Shown piece by piece: positions 1 to 6,157 of a stretch of 7,522 bases of DNA (position 1 is the first letter of the stretch; every line of letters starts with the position of its first letter). This DNA is from Synergistaceae bacterium (GTDB taxonomy: Bacteria; Synergistota; Synergistia; Synergistales; Aminobacteriaceae), in assembly GCA_012523155.1 (NCBI GenBank), contig JAAYJB010000319.1:1-7522 (forward strand). Direction: 5' to 3'. Under the pieces are notes generated by a model. The model worked only from the letters and a program-made list of their open reading frames with translations, was not told the origin of the DNA and made no database searches. Position numbers and translations under genes: made by a program.

Positions 1-302
1 CCGCCTCCACTCTCGAAAACAGCTGATCCTTCCACAAGAAACGGAAGCCCCGCCCCGAAATCCGTGTAGACGGTCTCTCTGAGCTCGATACCCTCCCTGA
101 AGTCAACACGGAACACTTCGAGAACGGGCGTTTTTTGGACGGAATGAATATATCTGACCGCAAACTCTTCAGTCCCCTGAAGAGTATACGAGTCTATTAC
201 TGAGCCGTCCGCGCTTCGAATCATGAGAAAGTGGACAGGTGAACAGGTGAAAATTACAGCAACCAGGATAAGAGTAATCTTGGAGAGGTTTTTTGGGTTC
301 AC
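1..302 (-). CDS. DUF1850 family protein, TAXI-TRAP transporter accessory (3' part missing)
   Basis: This gene runs off the left edge, leaving 100 codons and two bases. It is a DUF1850 protein, a small family of unknown biochemical role that is typically encoded between a TAXI solute-binding protein and a fused TRAP permease. I translated it by hand from a GTG start at 302-300, which has an AGGAGGG ribosome site at 317-311 with 8 bases of spacing. Residues 9-28 are hydrophobic (ITLILVAVIFTC...) and look like an uncleaved signal or single membrane anchor. The rest should lie outside the membrane. Family-like blocks are FAVRYIHSVQKTPVLEVF at residues 47-64 and ETVYTDFGAGLPF at 76-88. It lies 75 bases after the binding-protein stop codon, beyond a hairpin. 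The family call is firm; the function is unknown, probably assembly or activity of the TAXI transporter. Confidence 0.85.
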   Translation of the reverse strand, partial: MNPKNLSKITLILVAVIFTCSPVHFLMIRSADGSVIDSYTLQGTEEFAVRYIHSVQKTPVLEVFRVDFREGIELRETVYTDFGAGLPFLVEGSAVFESGG

Positions 303-310
303 GTTCCACT

Positions 311-317
311 CCCTCCT
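311..317 (-). promoter_or_regulatory. Ribosome binding site deciding the GTG start of the DUF1850 gene
   Basis: On the minus strand this reads AGGAGGG and ends 8 bases before the GTG at 302-300. It is the only strong Shine-Dalgarno site near the open frame. It supports GTG rather than the internal ATG about 27 codons later, which would remove the hydrophobic N-terminus. Confidence 0.8.
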
Positions 318-332
318 CAGGAAAATCACGAA

Positions 333-360
333 GGGAGGCCTCCGTTCCGGAAGGCCTCCC
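333..360 (-). terminator. Intercistronic hairpin, partial terminator or mRNA-stabilising stem
   Basis: There is a perfect 9-bp inverted repeat, gggaggcct (333-341) against aggcctccc (352-360). A possible further 3 bp (342-344 with 348-350) close on a 3-base loop, with one bulged base. On the minus strand the stem is followed only by TTCGTGATTTTCC, so the U-tract is weak. It starts 17 bases after the stop codon of the binding-protein gene and ends before the DUF1850 ribosome site. Such hairpins after solute-binding-protein genes commonly lower expression of the membrane components or protect the 3' end of the binding-protein mRNA. I infer that role here; the stem itself is seen directly. Confidence 0.7.
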
Positions 361-377
361 GCAAAATTTATCCCGGC

Positions 378-1337
378 CTATTTAATAAGCGCCGCTTCTT
401 TAAAGAACTTTTCCGCGCCCGGATGCACCGGAATTGAAATACCGTCGAGAGCCCTGCTCAGAAGGATGCTCTTGCCCTTGTGGTGGGCATTTCCGACTGC
501 CTCGAGGTTCTGGAAAAGAGCCTTTGTCATGGTATAGACGACATCTTCCGGAAGTTCCTTCCTTACAGCGAGGATCGCCTGGACTGCTACGGTCTCAACC
601 GGCTGGTCCTGTCCGCGGTATGTATTTCCCGGGATGACTTCCTTCGCGAGGAAGGGGTACTTGGCGATGAGCTTATCCCTTATCTCGCCGTCGATGGGAA
701 CGAATACAAGATCCTGAAGGGTGCTGATATCCTGAATTGAAGGATTGGGAGCACCTGTGGTATAGGAGAAGGCATCCACGAGACGATCCTTGAAATGGTC
801 GGTTGTCTCGGCGTAGGAAATGAAATGGGGCTTGAAATCATCGTACGTAACGCCGTAAGCGTCAAGAATCTGGCGCACGTTGGCTTCGTTTCCGCTTCCC
901 GGGGCACCCACGGAGATGCTCTTTCCCTTGAAGTCGGCGATGGTCTTGATGCCGCTCTCCTTGGAGGCGATGACCTGGATGTGCTCGGGATAGAGCCTTG
1001 CGATGGCAGTGATGTTTTCGATCTTGCGGTCCTTGAAGAATTCGGTCCCGTTGTAGGCATAGTCGGACATATCGTTCTGGACGATAATGAGGTCCACATC
1101 CCCGGCTGCAAGAAGGTTGATATTCTCGATGGAGGCACCGGTGGACTGCGCTGTGATGTTTACTACGCCGCCTGAATTATCACTGATGATCTGGGAAAGC
1201 GCACCGCCGAGAGGATAGTAGGTCCCTGCCGTTCCACCAGTCCCCATGGTCAGCTGCATGGGAGCGGCAAGTGCTGCACCGGCTGTAAAAAGGGCCGCTA
1301 TTGAAAGAAACGCCAGTATCTTTGCAAACTTTTTCAT
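378..1337 (-). CDS. TAXI family TRAP transporter solute-binding protein (periplasmic)
   Basis: This 319-residue protein captures the substrate outside the membrane for a TAXI-type tripartite ATP-independent periplasmic (TRAP) transporter. The ligand cannot be read from the sequence; characterised or predicted members bind glutamate/glutamine or other carboxylated solutes. The start at 1337 is preferred over an open-frame ATG at 1406: it has AGGAGGG six bases upstream and begins a clean signal peptide (MKK, hydrophobic core at residues 7-22, AxA cleavage after A24 or A25). There is no lipobox cysteine, so the protein is probably soluble rather than a lipoprotein. Family signatures are MGTGGTAGTYYPLGGALSQI (residues 31-50), the VDLIIVQND region, and GAPGSGNEANVRQIL. 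The length is usual for the family. It is the first gene of its own unit, with a promoter at 1378-1406, and a DUF1850 gene follows. Confidence 0.93.
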   Translation of the reverse strand: MKKFAKILAFLSIAALFTAGAALAAPMQLTMGTGGTAGTYYPLGGALSQIISDNSGGVVNITAQSTGASIENINLLAAGDVDLIIVQNDMSDYAYNGTEFFKDRKIENITAIARLYPEHIQVIASKESGIKTIADFKGKSISVGAPGSGNEANVRQILDAYGVTYDDFKPHFISYAETTDHFKDRLVDAFSYTTGAPNPSIQDISTLQDLVFVPIDGEIRDKLIAKYPFLAKEVIPGNTYRGQDQPVETVAVQAILAVRKELPEDVVYTMTKALFQNLEAVGNAHHKGKSILLSRALDGISIPVHPGAEKFFKEAALIK

Positions 1338-1343
1338 GAAATA

Positions 1344-1350
1344 CCCTCCT
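1344..1350 (-). promoter_or_regulatory. Ribosome binding site deciding the TAXI binding-protein start
   Basis: On the minus strand this reads AGGAGGG, six bases before the ATG at 1337-1335. No comparable site precedes the upstream in-frame ATGs at 1406 and 1379. The one at 1406 would overlap the promoter -35 box. Confidence 0.85.
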
Positions 1351-1377
1351 TCATATATTGTTTTCCACTGCACATAC

Positions 1378-1406
1378 ATCGTAATTTGTTTTGGTAATTC
1401 CGTCAA
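1378..1406 (-). promoter_or_regulatory. Sigma-70-type promoter for the TAXI transporter unit
   Basis: Reading the minus strand, TTGACG (1406-1401, five of six consensus bases) is followed by a 17-base spacer and TACGAT (1383-1378, four of six, keeping TA...AT). It lies between the terminator at 1428-1483 and the binding-protein gene. Predicted transcription starts near 1371, giving a 5' leader of about 30-35 bases. Nothing obvious in the leader suggests a riboswitch. Confidence 0.65.
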
Positions 1407-1427
1407 CCGGATATATCAGACATGACG

Positions 1428-1483
1428 TACAACAACTAAGAAAAAAGCCCGGGAACTCCCGGACTTTTTTCTTAGTTGTTGTA
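1428..1483 (-). terminator. Bidirectional rho-independent terminator after the dehydratase gene
   Basis: Two 27-base arms (1428-1454 and 1457-1483) are complementary except at one position, which can form a G-U pair on one strand. The core is a GC stem (CCCGGGA / TCCCGG) flanked by a six-A run on one side and a six-T run on the other. Each strand therefore reads a GC stem followed by TTTTTTCTTAG. On the minus strand it begins two bases after the dehydratase TGA and separates this unit from the transporter promoter. The near-complete symmetry would also stop plus-strand antisense transcription. Confidence 0.92.
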
Positions 1484-1485
1484 TT

Positions 1486-2460
1486 TCAGGCCGTTTCGTG
1501 TGAGATGAACGAGGCTAGCTTGTCAGGGTCGATGTTGCCGCCGGAAAGGAAAAAGCAGATCTTCTCACCGGGCTTGACTTTAAAGCTTCCTTCGAGAGCA
1601 GCTGCGACCCCCACCGAAGCGGAAGGTTCCACTAGCAGCTTGCTCCTGAAGACTATCTCCATAAGGGCCTTGTAGATAAACTCATCTGAAGCAGGGACGA
1701 TCTCGTCCACGTATTTATCAATGAGGGGATAATTGTGCTCGCCGGTCATGGTGATCATGAGTCCGTCGGCAAGGGTGGCACCCATGGGTACTTCCACCGG
1801 CTTGCCGGCCTTACGGCTCTCGGCATACCGCTGGATCCCGGCAGGCTCAACTCCTATAACACGGACCGACGGACTGGTTTCCTTCACCGCGGCGGCAACA
1901 CCCGCCAGCAGTCCGCCTCCGCCGAGGGGAACGACTACAGTGTCCACATCGGGAAGATCCTGGATGATCTCCAGCCCTGAGGTTCCCTGGCCGGCAATGA
2001 GATCCGGGTCATTGTAGGAGTGGACAAGGGTATATCCCTTCTCGGCCTTGATCTCGTAAAGCTTCTTGTACCGCTGAATCGAATCGAATCCGTGGAGGAC
2101 CACATCAGCCCCGAGTGCCTTTGTTCCATCAATTTTCGATTTCGGCGCATTCTCGGGCAGGACAAGAGTTGCCTTGATGCCGAGCATTTTCGCCGCATAT
2201 GCCACTCCCTGGGCGTGATTGCCCGAAGAAGAGGCAATGATCCCCCGGGCTCTCTCTTCGTCAGTGAGTGAAAGAATTTTGTTCGTCGCGCCCCTGATCT
2301 TGAACGATCCTGTGATCTGAAGGTTTTCCGGCTTGAAGTACACCTCTGCCCCCCACAGGGGATCCAGCTTGTCTCCCCGAAGGATGGGAGTTCTGCGGAC
2401 CTTGTCAGAAATCCTCCCGGCAGCCGTCTTAATATCGTCCAGTCCTATTATTCGTGTCAT
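1486..2460 (-). CDS. tdcB: Threonine/serine ammonia-lyase, short catabolic type (PLP enzyme)
   Basis: This 324-residue fold-type II PLP enzyme is expected to convert threonine to 2-oxobutyrate plus ammonia, and possibly serine to pyruvate, in the cytoplasm. The PLP lysine is K54 in SFKIRGA (residues 52-58). SSGNHAQG lies at 78-85, the glycine-rich phosphate loop PLGGGGLLAG at 178-187, LVEPSASVG at 276-284 and SGGN at 306-309. The length matches ACT-less biodegradative enzymes of the TdcB type (about 330) and not the biosynthetic IlvA with C-terminal ACT domains, so isoleucine feedback is not expected. The ATG at 2460 has GAGGGAA very close upstream and AGGAGG 13 bases upstream. It is co-directional with the oxidoreductase/ligase operon 102 bases away, so its oxoacid product could feed that pathway. 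Serine racemase is a related alternative that sequence alone cannot exclude. Confidence 0.9.
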   Translation of the reverse strand: MTRIIGLDDIKTAAGRISDKVRRTPILRGDKLDPLWGAEVYFKPENLQITGSFKIRGATNKILSLTDEERARGIIASSSGNHAQGVAYAAKMLGIKATLVLPENAPKSKIDGTKALGADVVLHGFDSIQRYKKLYEIKAEKGYTLVHSYNDPDLIAGQGTSGLEIIQDLPDVDTVVVPLGGGGLLAGVAAAVKETSPSVRVIGVEPAGIQRYAESRKAGKPVEVPMGATLADGLMITMTGEHNYPLIDKYVDEIVPASDEFIYKALMEIVFRSKLLVEPSASVGVAAALEGSFKVKPGEKICFFLSGGNIDPDKLASFISHETA

Positions 2461-2481
2461 TTCCCTCTTTATGCCTCCTTG

Positions 2482-2496
2482 AGCCTTGTACAGGCT
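2482..2496 (-). repeat. Small inverted repeat just upstream of the dehydratase ribosome site
   Basis: AGCCT (2482-2486) and AGGCT (2492-2496) can form a 5-bp stem with a 5-base loop, ending 2 bases before the AGGAGG at 2479-2474. It may be a minor leader stem or chance. No riboswitch class is recognised. Confidence 0.35.
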
Positions 2497-2511
2497 ATTT
2501 TTTCAAGAGTC

Positions 2512-2544
2512 GCGGGCGGCAGAGATGCCCATCCTGCCGCCCGC
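2512..2544 (-). terminator. GC-rich intergenic hairpin, likely attenuating or RNA-processing stem
   Basis: A perfect 11-bp inverted repeat, gcgggcggcag (2512-2522) and ctgccgcccgc (2534-2544), encloses an 11-base loop that can add three more pairs. It lies 18 bases after the ferredoxin stop codon. Neither strand has a T-run after it: on the minus strand GACTCTTGAAAAAATAG follows. A classic intrinsic terminator is therefore not supported. It could set 3' mRNA stability for the upstream operon, cause a pause, or act with Rho. Whether the dehydratase gene is cotranscribed depends on it. Confidence 0.6.
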
Positions 2545-2562
2545 CTCACCATCAGTTTAAAA

Positions 2563-2760
2563 CTACTCGATCCACAGCGCCATATCAGGACAGTTGATCT
2601 CGCACCGCTTGCACTTGATGCAGTCAGACTCCCTCACCGGGGCAACTACACTAAAGCCTTTCTGGTTCGTCTCATTCGAGATCTCGTATACGTTCTTCGG
2701 GCAGACGGAAATGCACAACCCGCACCCCTTGCAGAGTCTTTTATTCACATGGACGGTCAT
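2563..2760 (-). CDS. korD: 2[4Fe-4S] ferredoxin-like delta subunit of 2-oxoacid:ferredoxin oxidoreductase
   Basis: This 65-residue iron-sulfur protein should pass electrons from the oxidoreductase catalytic subunits to free ferredoxin. It has two complete cluster-binding motifs: C10-x2-C13-x2-C16-x3-C20-P and C47-x2-C50-x2-C53-x3-C57-P. The segment between the clusters (residues 21-46) is longer than in minimal clostridial ferredoxins and typical of KorD/VorD-type delta subunits. The gene starts five bases after the SucD-like stop codon; a GGGGTGA sequence inside the end of that gene can serve as ribosome site. Its position after the ligase genes rather than beside korABC is unusual. A free ferredoxin is possible, but membership in this operon makes the subunit role more likely. 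Confidence 0.88.
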   Translation of the reverse strand: MTVHVNKRLCKGCGLCISVCPKNVYEISNETNQKGFSVVAPVRESDCIKCKRCEINCPDMALWIE

Positions 2761-2765
2761 TTATA

Positions 2766-3632
2766 TCACCCCAGCTTCCGGATTAATTCCACAACCTGGG
2801 CAGGCGTGGTGGCCAGAAGGGCACCCGCTTTTTCCAGGGCTTCCATTTTCGATGCCGCAGTCCCCTTGTTTCCCCGAATGATCGCTCCGGCATGGCCGAG
2901 AGATTTGCCCTCGGGAGCCGACCGGCCTACTATGAGGGAAACCACCGGCTTGCGCACTGATTCGGCTATATATTCCGCTGCGGCGATCTCCGTACTGCCT
3001 CCGATTTCTCCCAGCAGCACAATGATCTCGGTCTCGGGATCGGCGTTGAAAAGCTCGACCACATCCCTCTGGGTGGTCCCCCAGATCGGTCCTCCTCCAA
3101 GCGCTACCACTGTGGACTGGCCTATCCCGGCATCAGTCAGGGTCTTTCCCACCTCGTAGGACAGGGCGCCGCTTTTGGACACGACGCCGACTCTCCCCTC
3201 CCTGAACATGCGGGCGGGATGAGCGCCGAGCTTGCACTTTCCCGGGGAAATCACGCCGGCTGTTCCGGGACCGAGGACACAGACTCCACGCCCGGAAGCA
3301 TAGGACAGGATATCAAGGACGTCGTGCTTCGGGATACCCTCCATGGTGAGCACGAGCAGCTTGATGCCCGCCTCCATGGCTTCCATGGCGGCGTCCTTCG
3401 CGAACATGGGGGGAACAAAGCTGATCGCCGCATTGGGATCCGTTTCCTTCATCGCGTCAGCGACGGAATTGAAAACCGGCACCCCTTCTACGGCAGTCCC
3501 TGCTTTCCCGGGGGTAACTCCGGCGACTACAACGGTCCCGTAATCAATGAGGGATTTCGTCTGGAGAATACCCGATTTTCCGGTTATTCCCTGCACGATG
3601 ACACGAGTGTTTCTGTCCACAAGAACTGCCAT
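2766..3632 (-). CDS. sucD: Succinyl-CoA-synthetase-like acyl-CoA ligase (ADP-forming), alpha subunit
   Basis: This 288-residue protein is the CoA-binding, phosphohistidine subunit. It takes part in acyl-CoA + NDP + Pi giving acid + CoA + NTP. GITGKSG (residues 15-21) and GVTPGKAG (38-45) form the Rossmann-type CoA domain. FVPPMFAKDA is at 72-81 and EIGG at 209-212. The phosphorylated histidine is H247 in GHAGAII (246-252). The start is placed at 3632, not at the in-frame ATG at 3671: it has GGGAGGGG six bases upstream and matches the usual N-terminus (VLVDRNTRVIVQGITG). The spacing to the sucC stop is one base. The usual GPN(C/T)PG motif reads GPGTAG (121-126), an unusual change near the CoA site. 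Substrate therefore uncertain; a propionyl-, acetyl- or branched-acyl-CoA is as plausible as succinyl-CoA. Confidence 0.92.
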   Translation of the reverse strand: MAVLVDRNTRVIVQGITGKSGILQTKSLIDYGTVVVAGVTPGKAGTAVEGVPVFNSVADAMKETDPNAAISFVPPMFAKDAAMEAMEAGIKLLVLTMEGIPKHDVLDILSYASGRGVCVLGPGTAGVISPGKCKLGAHPARMFREGRVGVVSKSGALSYEVGKTLTDAGIGQSTVVALGGGPIWGTTQRDVVELFNADPETEIIVLLGEIGGSTEIAAAEYIAESVRKPVVSLIVGRSAPEGKSLGHAGAIIRGNKGTAASKMEALEKAGALLATTPAQVVELIRKLG

Positions 3633-3633
3633 G

Positions 3634-4758
3634 TCATTCCCCTCCCGCTGCGAACCGCACCGCATCGGCAACGGCGGTTCGAAGATCGTCGTAGACGGGA
3701 AGTCCCGCCTCTTTCATTATCGTCTTGCCCTCTTCTTCCATAGTACCGCAAAGCCGTACCACAAGGGGAATGGAAACTGAGTGATCCCTGAGGTATGACG
3801 TGATCCCCTCGGCCATTTCATCCATGCGGTTAAATCCTCCTATGAGCACCACAAGAAGGCTCCTGATGTCTTTCTTGTCGGAAAAAACCTGGTCCATGGC
3901 CGAATACATGACCTCCGGACTCGTCAGGCCGCCCATTTCACAGAAATCTGCCGCAGAGCCTCCGAAGTCCTTGATAAGGTCCAGCGTGAGCATGCCGGTC
4001 CCTGCCCCGTCAGAGATAAGTCCCACGTTTCCATCGAGGGGCACATAGGTTATGGTCCCGTGATCGGCATCCGCCTCTTTGCCGGTTATGCGGGCCTGCT
4101 CCGAAAGGTTCTGCTCGAAAAGATCCTTCAGGCGGGGTTTCGCGTCATCATCGATCTCTATCTTGGAGTCGAGGGCGACAAGACCGGAATCAGTGACAAC
4201 CAGCGGATTGATCTCCACAAGGACGGCCTCTTTTTCCCGGAAAAGGTTCCACAGTTTCCTTGCGAAGGAGGCGAATTCCTTTTTGTTCTCATATCCGAGG
4301 AAGTCTGCCATTTCCCTGATCTTGTAGTCCGTGAGCCCCCACAGGGGATCTACGGGAAGCTTGAGGATCTTTTCCGGTGTATGTTCGGCTACGGACTCGA
4401 TATCCATTCCGCCGGAGGCGCTGGCCATGAAAAGGGGCGTGCCTGCCTCGCCGTCAAAGGTGACTGCAAGGTAGTACTCGGCCCGGATGTTCATTTTCTC
4501 TTCCACCAGGACCGCCTTCACCGGTTCGCCCTTTAGTTCCATGGAAAGGATGGAGTCAGCAGCCTTTTTCGCCTCATCCATGGTGGAGGCAAGAAGAACA
4601 CCTCCCGCCTTTCCCCTGCCCCCGGAAAGCACCTGGGCCTTCACCGCCGAGGGGGCGAATAAACCTGACCTGTCGGAAGCCGTTACAACAGCACCTTTCG
4701 GCACCGGGATCCCTGCCTCCCTGAACAGGGATTTTCCCTGGAATTCATACAGCTTCAT
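3634..4758 (-). CDS. sucC: Succinyl-CoA-synthetase-like acyl-CoA ligase (ADP-forming), ATP-grasp beta subunit
   Basis: This 374-residue protein is the nucleotide-binding partner of the adjacent alpha subunit and completes substrate-level phosphorylation. The N-terminal ATP-grasp domain begins MKLYEFQGKSLFREAGIPVP. It carries KAQVLSGGRGKAGGV (residues 40-54), the metal-site block VEINPLVV (181-188) and ALDSKIEIDDDA (195-206). The C-terminal ligase domain has DGAGTGML (250-257), IGGFNRMDEMAEGI (306-319) and PLVVRLCGTM (331-340). The last block normally reads RLEGTN and the first NGAGLAM, so both are altered at usually conserved positions. It is slightly shorter than E. coli SucC (388). Its ATG overlaps the gamma-subunit stop as ATGA, which implies translational coupling. 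This placement ties it to 2-oxoacid oxidation rather than to a TCA-cycle operon. Confidence 0.92.
   Translation of the reverse strand: MKLYEFQGKSLFREAGIPVPKGAVVTASDRSGLFAPSAVKAQVLSGGRGKAGGVLLASTMDEAKKAADSILSMELKGEPVKAVLVEEKMNIRAEYYLAVTFDGEAGTPLFMASASGGMDIESVAEHTPEKILKLPVDPLWGLTDYKIREMADFLGYENKKEFASFARKLWNLFREKEAVLVEINPLVVTDSGLVALDSKIEIDDDAKPRLKDLFEQNLSEQARITGKEADADHGTITYVPLDGNVGLISDGAGTGMLTLDLIKDFGGSAADFCEMGGLTSPEVMYSAMDQVFSDKKDIRSLLVVLIGGFNRMDEMAEGITSYLRDHSVSIPLVVRLCGTMEEEGKTIMKEAGLPVYDDLRTAVADAVRFAAGGE
3639..3646 (-). promoter_or_regulatory. Ribosome binding site deciding the sucD-like start
   Basis: The minus strand reads GGGAGGGG six bases before the ATG at 3632-3630, inside the end of the sucC-like gene. 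It supports the shorter 288-residue protein. Confidence 0.75.
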
Positions 4759-5306
4759 GCTCCTGCGTCCTCTTTCGCCATGCGGATACCCTCTTCAAAG
4801 GCCGCCGTGTTCATGACCACAAATTTCTCCTTGACGGATTCCTTTATGGCGGCCAGCAGGTTTTCTTTCGAGACGAGCTTCGTCTTCTCCTGGATAAATC
4901 CCAACATCACCATATTTCCAGCCATCTTGCTTCCGAGAGCAATGGCCGTCTCTGTGGCAGGGACCTTCCAAACAGTGATCGACGGGTCGACCTCTCCCAG
5001 GTCGGGAACAAGACCGCTGTCCACAAACAGCATTCCGCCTTTTTTCAATTCATGCCTGTGACTCTCGTATGCGGCCTGGAACATTGCTACAAGGATGTCG
5101 TTTTTCTCATTCGTGGGTGTGCGGATAGGTTCGTCGGAAAGAACGACCTCAGACTGGCACTGTCCGCCCCTTGCCTCCGAACCGTATGACTGGGACTGGG
5201 CCGCGTAAATACCTTCTTTTGTCACGGCGGCCTCTCCGAGTATAACGGAGGAAAGGATTATGCCCTGGCCGCCAAACCCGCAAAACTGGATACTCGTAGG
5301 CTTCAT
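4755..5306 (-). CDS. korC: 2-oxoacid:ferredoxin oxidoreductase, gamma subunit
   Basis: This 183-residue protein is the gamma subunit (pyruvate ferredoxin/flavodoxin oxidoreductase gamma domain) of a KorABC-type enzyme; in single-chain enzymes the same domain is fused. Family signatures are GFGGQGIILSS (residues 10-20), the QSQSYGSEARGG block (37-48) and NMVMLGFI (131-138). I chose the ATG at 5306, which overlaps the beta-subunit TGA as ATGA and has AAGGAGG seven bases upstream. The in-frame ATG at 5333 would add nine residues with no family match (MLRRQGGES). The length fits the family (about 180-190). It is translationally coupled on both sides, which indicates equal subunit production. Confidence 0.93.
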   Translation of the reverse strand: MKPTSIQFCGFGGQGIILSSVILGEAAVTKEGIYAAQSQSYGSEARGGQCQSEVVLSDEPIRTPTNEKNDILVAMFQAAYESHRHELKKGGMLFVDSGLVPDLGEVDPSITVWKVPATETAIALGSKMAGNMVMLGFIQEKTKLVSKENLLAAIKESVKEKFVVMNTAAFEEGIRMAKEDAGA

Positions 5307-6157
5307 GCTTTCGCCTCCTTGTCGCCGCAGCACGAGGACGTATATACGGTACTTCCCCGGAAAACCGGTCTCTCAACGTTTACGAATTCTCCCAGCAGGT
5401 ACTTTCCGGCCGTATCCTCGGGGGGAAGTTTCTCGGCCGCAGAGGCCGCAACAGAACGATTCTTGATCCACTCCACAAGGTTTTTCGGGCTGCCGCTTCC
5501 CAGGGCGTATCGTCCGAAGTGCGTCGGACACTGGGAAAGGATCTCAACAACAGAAAACCCCTTGTGGTCGAGGGCATTTTTCAAAAATGTAGTCATCTGG
5601 GCCGGATTCGAGGTGAGGGCCCTTGCCACGTAGGTGGCGCCTGCAGTGGCCGCAAGTTTGCACAGGTCAAACGGCGGTTCGCTGCTGCCGTAGGGCGTGG
5701 TCATGGTGACCGACCCGTCGGGGGTCATGGGGGCGACCTGTCCGCCGGTCATGGCGAAGTTGAAGTTGTTCACCACGATAAACGTCACGTCAAGATTGCG
5801 GCGCGCCGCGTGGATGAAATGGTTTCCTCCGATGGAAATCGCATCTCCGTCTCCCGCAAATACGACTACTTTCGTGTCAGGCTTGTGGAGCTTTATTCCG
5901 GTTGCCCACGCGAGGGTCCTTCCATGGACACCATGCAGGCAGTCCATGTTGATATACACCGGGATGCGCGCTGTGCATCCCACTCCGCCTATTCCGACCA
6001 TGGTACCGAGGTCGAGGCCGAGGGTCTCCACGGCACGGAGGAACGCACTGACCACTTGTCCGCATCCACATCCGGGGCAGAAGAAATGGGGCAGCTTGTC
6101 CTGGCGCATGTATTTCAAAAGGGGATTGCCGTTCTTGTGCATTTCAAGGGCGCTCAT
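5303..6157 (-). CDS. korB: 2-oxoacid:ferredoxin oxidoreductase, thiamine-diphosphate beta subunit
   Basis: This 284-residue subunit holds thiamine diphosphate and one [4Fe-4S] cluster and catalyses oxidative decarboxylation of a 2-oxoacid to acyl-CoA. CPGCGCG (residues 27-33) gives C27 and C30; with C61 (GGVGC) and C210 (LSQCPTHFGR) these match the four cluster cysteines of the family in order and spacing. The ThDP motif is GDGD (102-105) through N130-N131. The following segment reads NFNFAMTGGQ where many KorB proteins have IYGxT(K/G)GQ, so the active-site lining may differ. The ATG at 6157 overlaps the alpha TAA by one base and has AGGAGGT six bases upstream; the upstream in-frame ATG at 6241 would add 28 unrelated residues. 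The C-terminus has a CC pair (residues 276-277) of unknown meaning. Confidence 0.94.
   Translation of the reverse strand: MSALEMHKNGNPLLKYMRQDKLPHFFCPGCGCGQVVSAFLRAVETLGLDLGTMVGIGGVGCTARIPVYINMDCLHGVHGRTLAWATGIKLHKPDTKVVVFAGDGDAISIGGNHFIHAARRNLDVTFIVVNNFNFAMTGGQVAPMTPDGSVTMTTPYGSSEPPFDLCKLAATAGATYVARALTSNPAQMTTFLKNALDHKGFSVVEILSQCPTHFGRYALGSGSPKNLVEWIKNRSVAASAAEKLPPEDTAGKYLLGEFVNVERPVFRGSTVYTSSCCGDKEAKA
5314..5320 (-). promoter_or_regulatory. Ribosome binding site deciding the korC start
   Basis: The minus strand reads AAGGAGG, ending seven bases before the ATG at 5306-5304, inside the korB coding end. Confidence 0.8.

Noticed and set aside
1338..1377. Riboswitch or leader peptide before the TAXI binding-protein gene
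   Set aside because: The leader from the predicted start is only about 35 bases and shows no stable fold or short reading frame.
2461..2510. Separate promoter for the dehydratase gene starting with TTGAAA near 2507
   Set aside because: No acceptable -10 box lies 15 to 19 bases downstream, so I do not call it.
2479..3159. A 226-codon plus-strand frame opposite the ferredoxin and sucD-like genes
   Set aside because: It crosses the intergenic GC hairpin and antisense of two motif-bearing genes, and its translation resembles no known protein.
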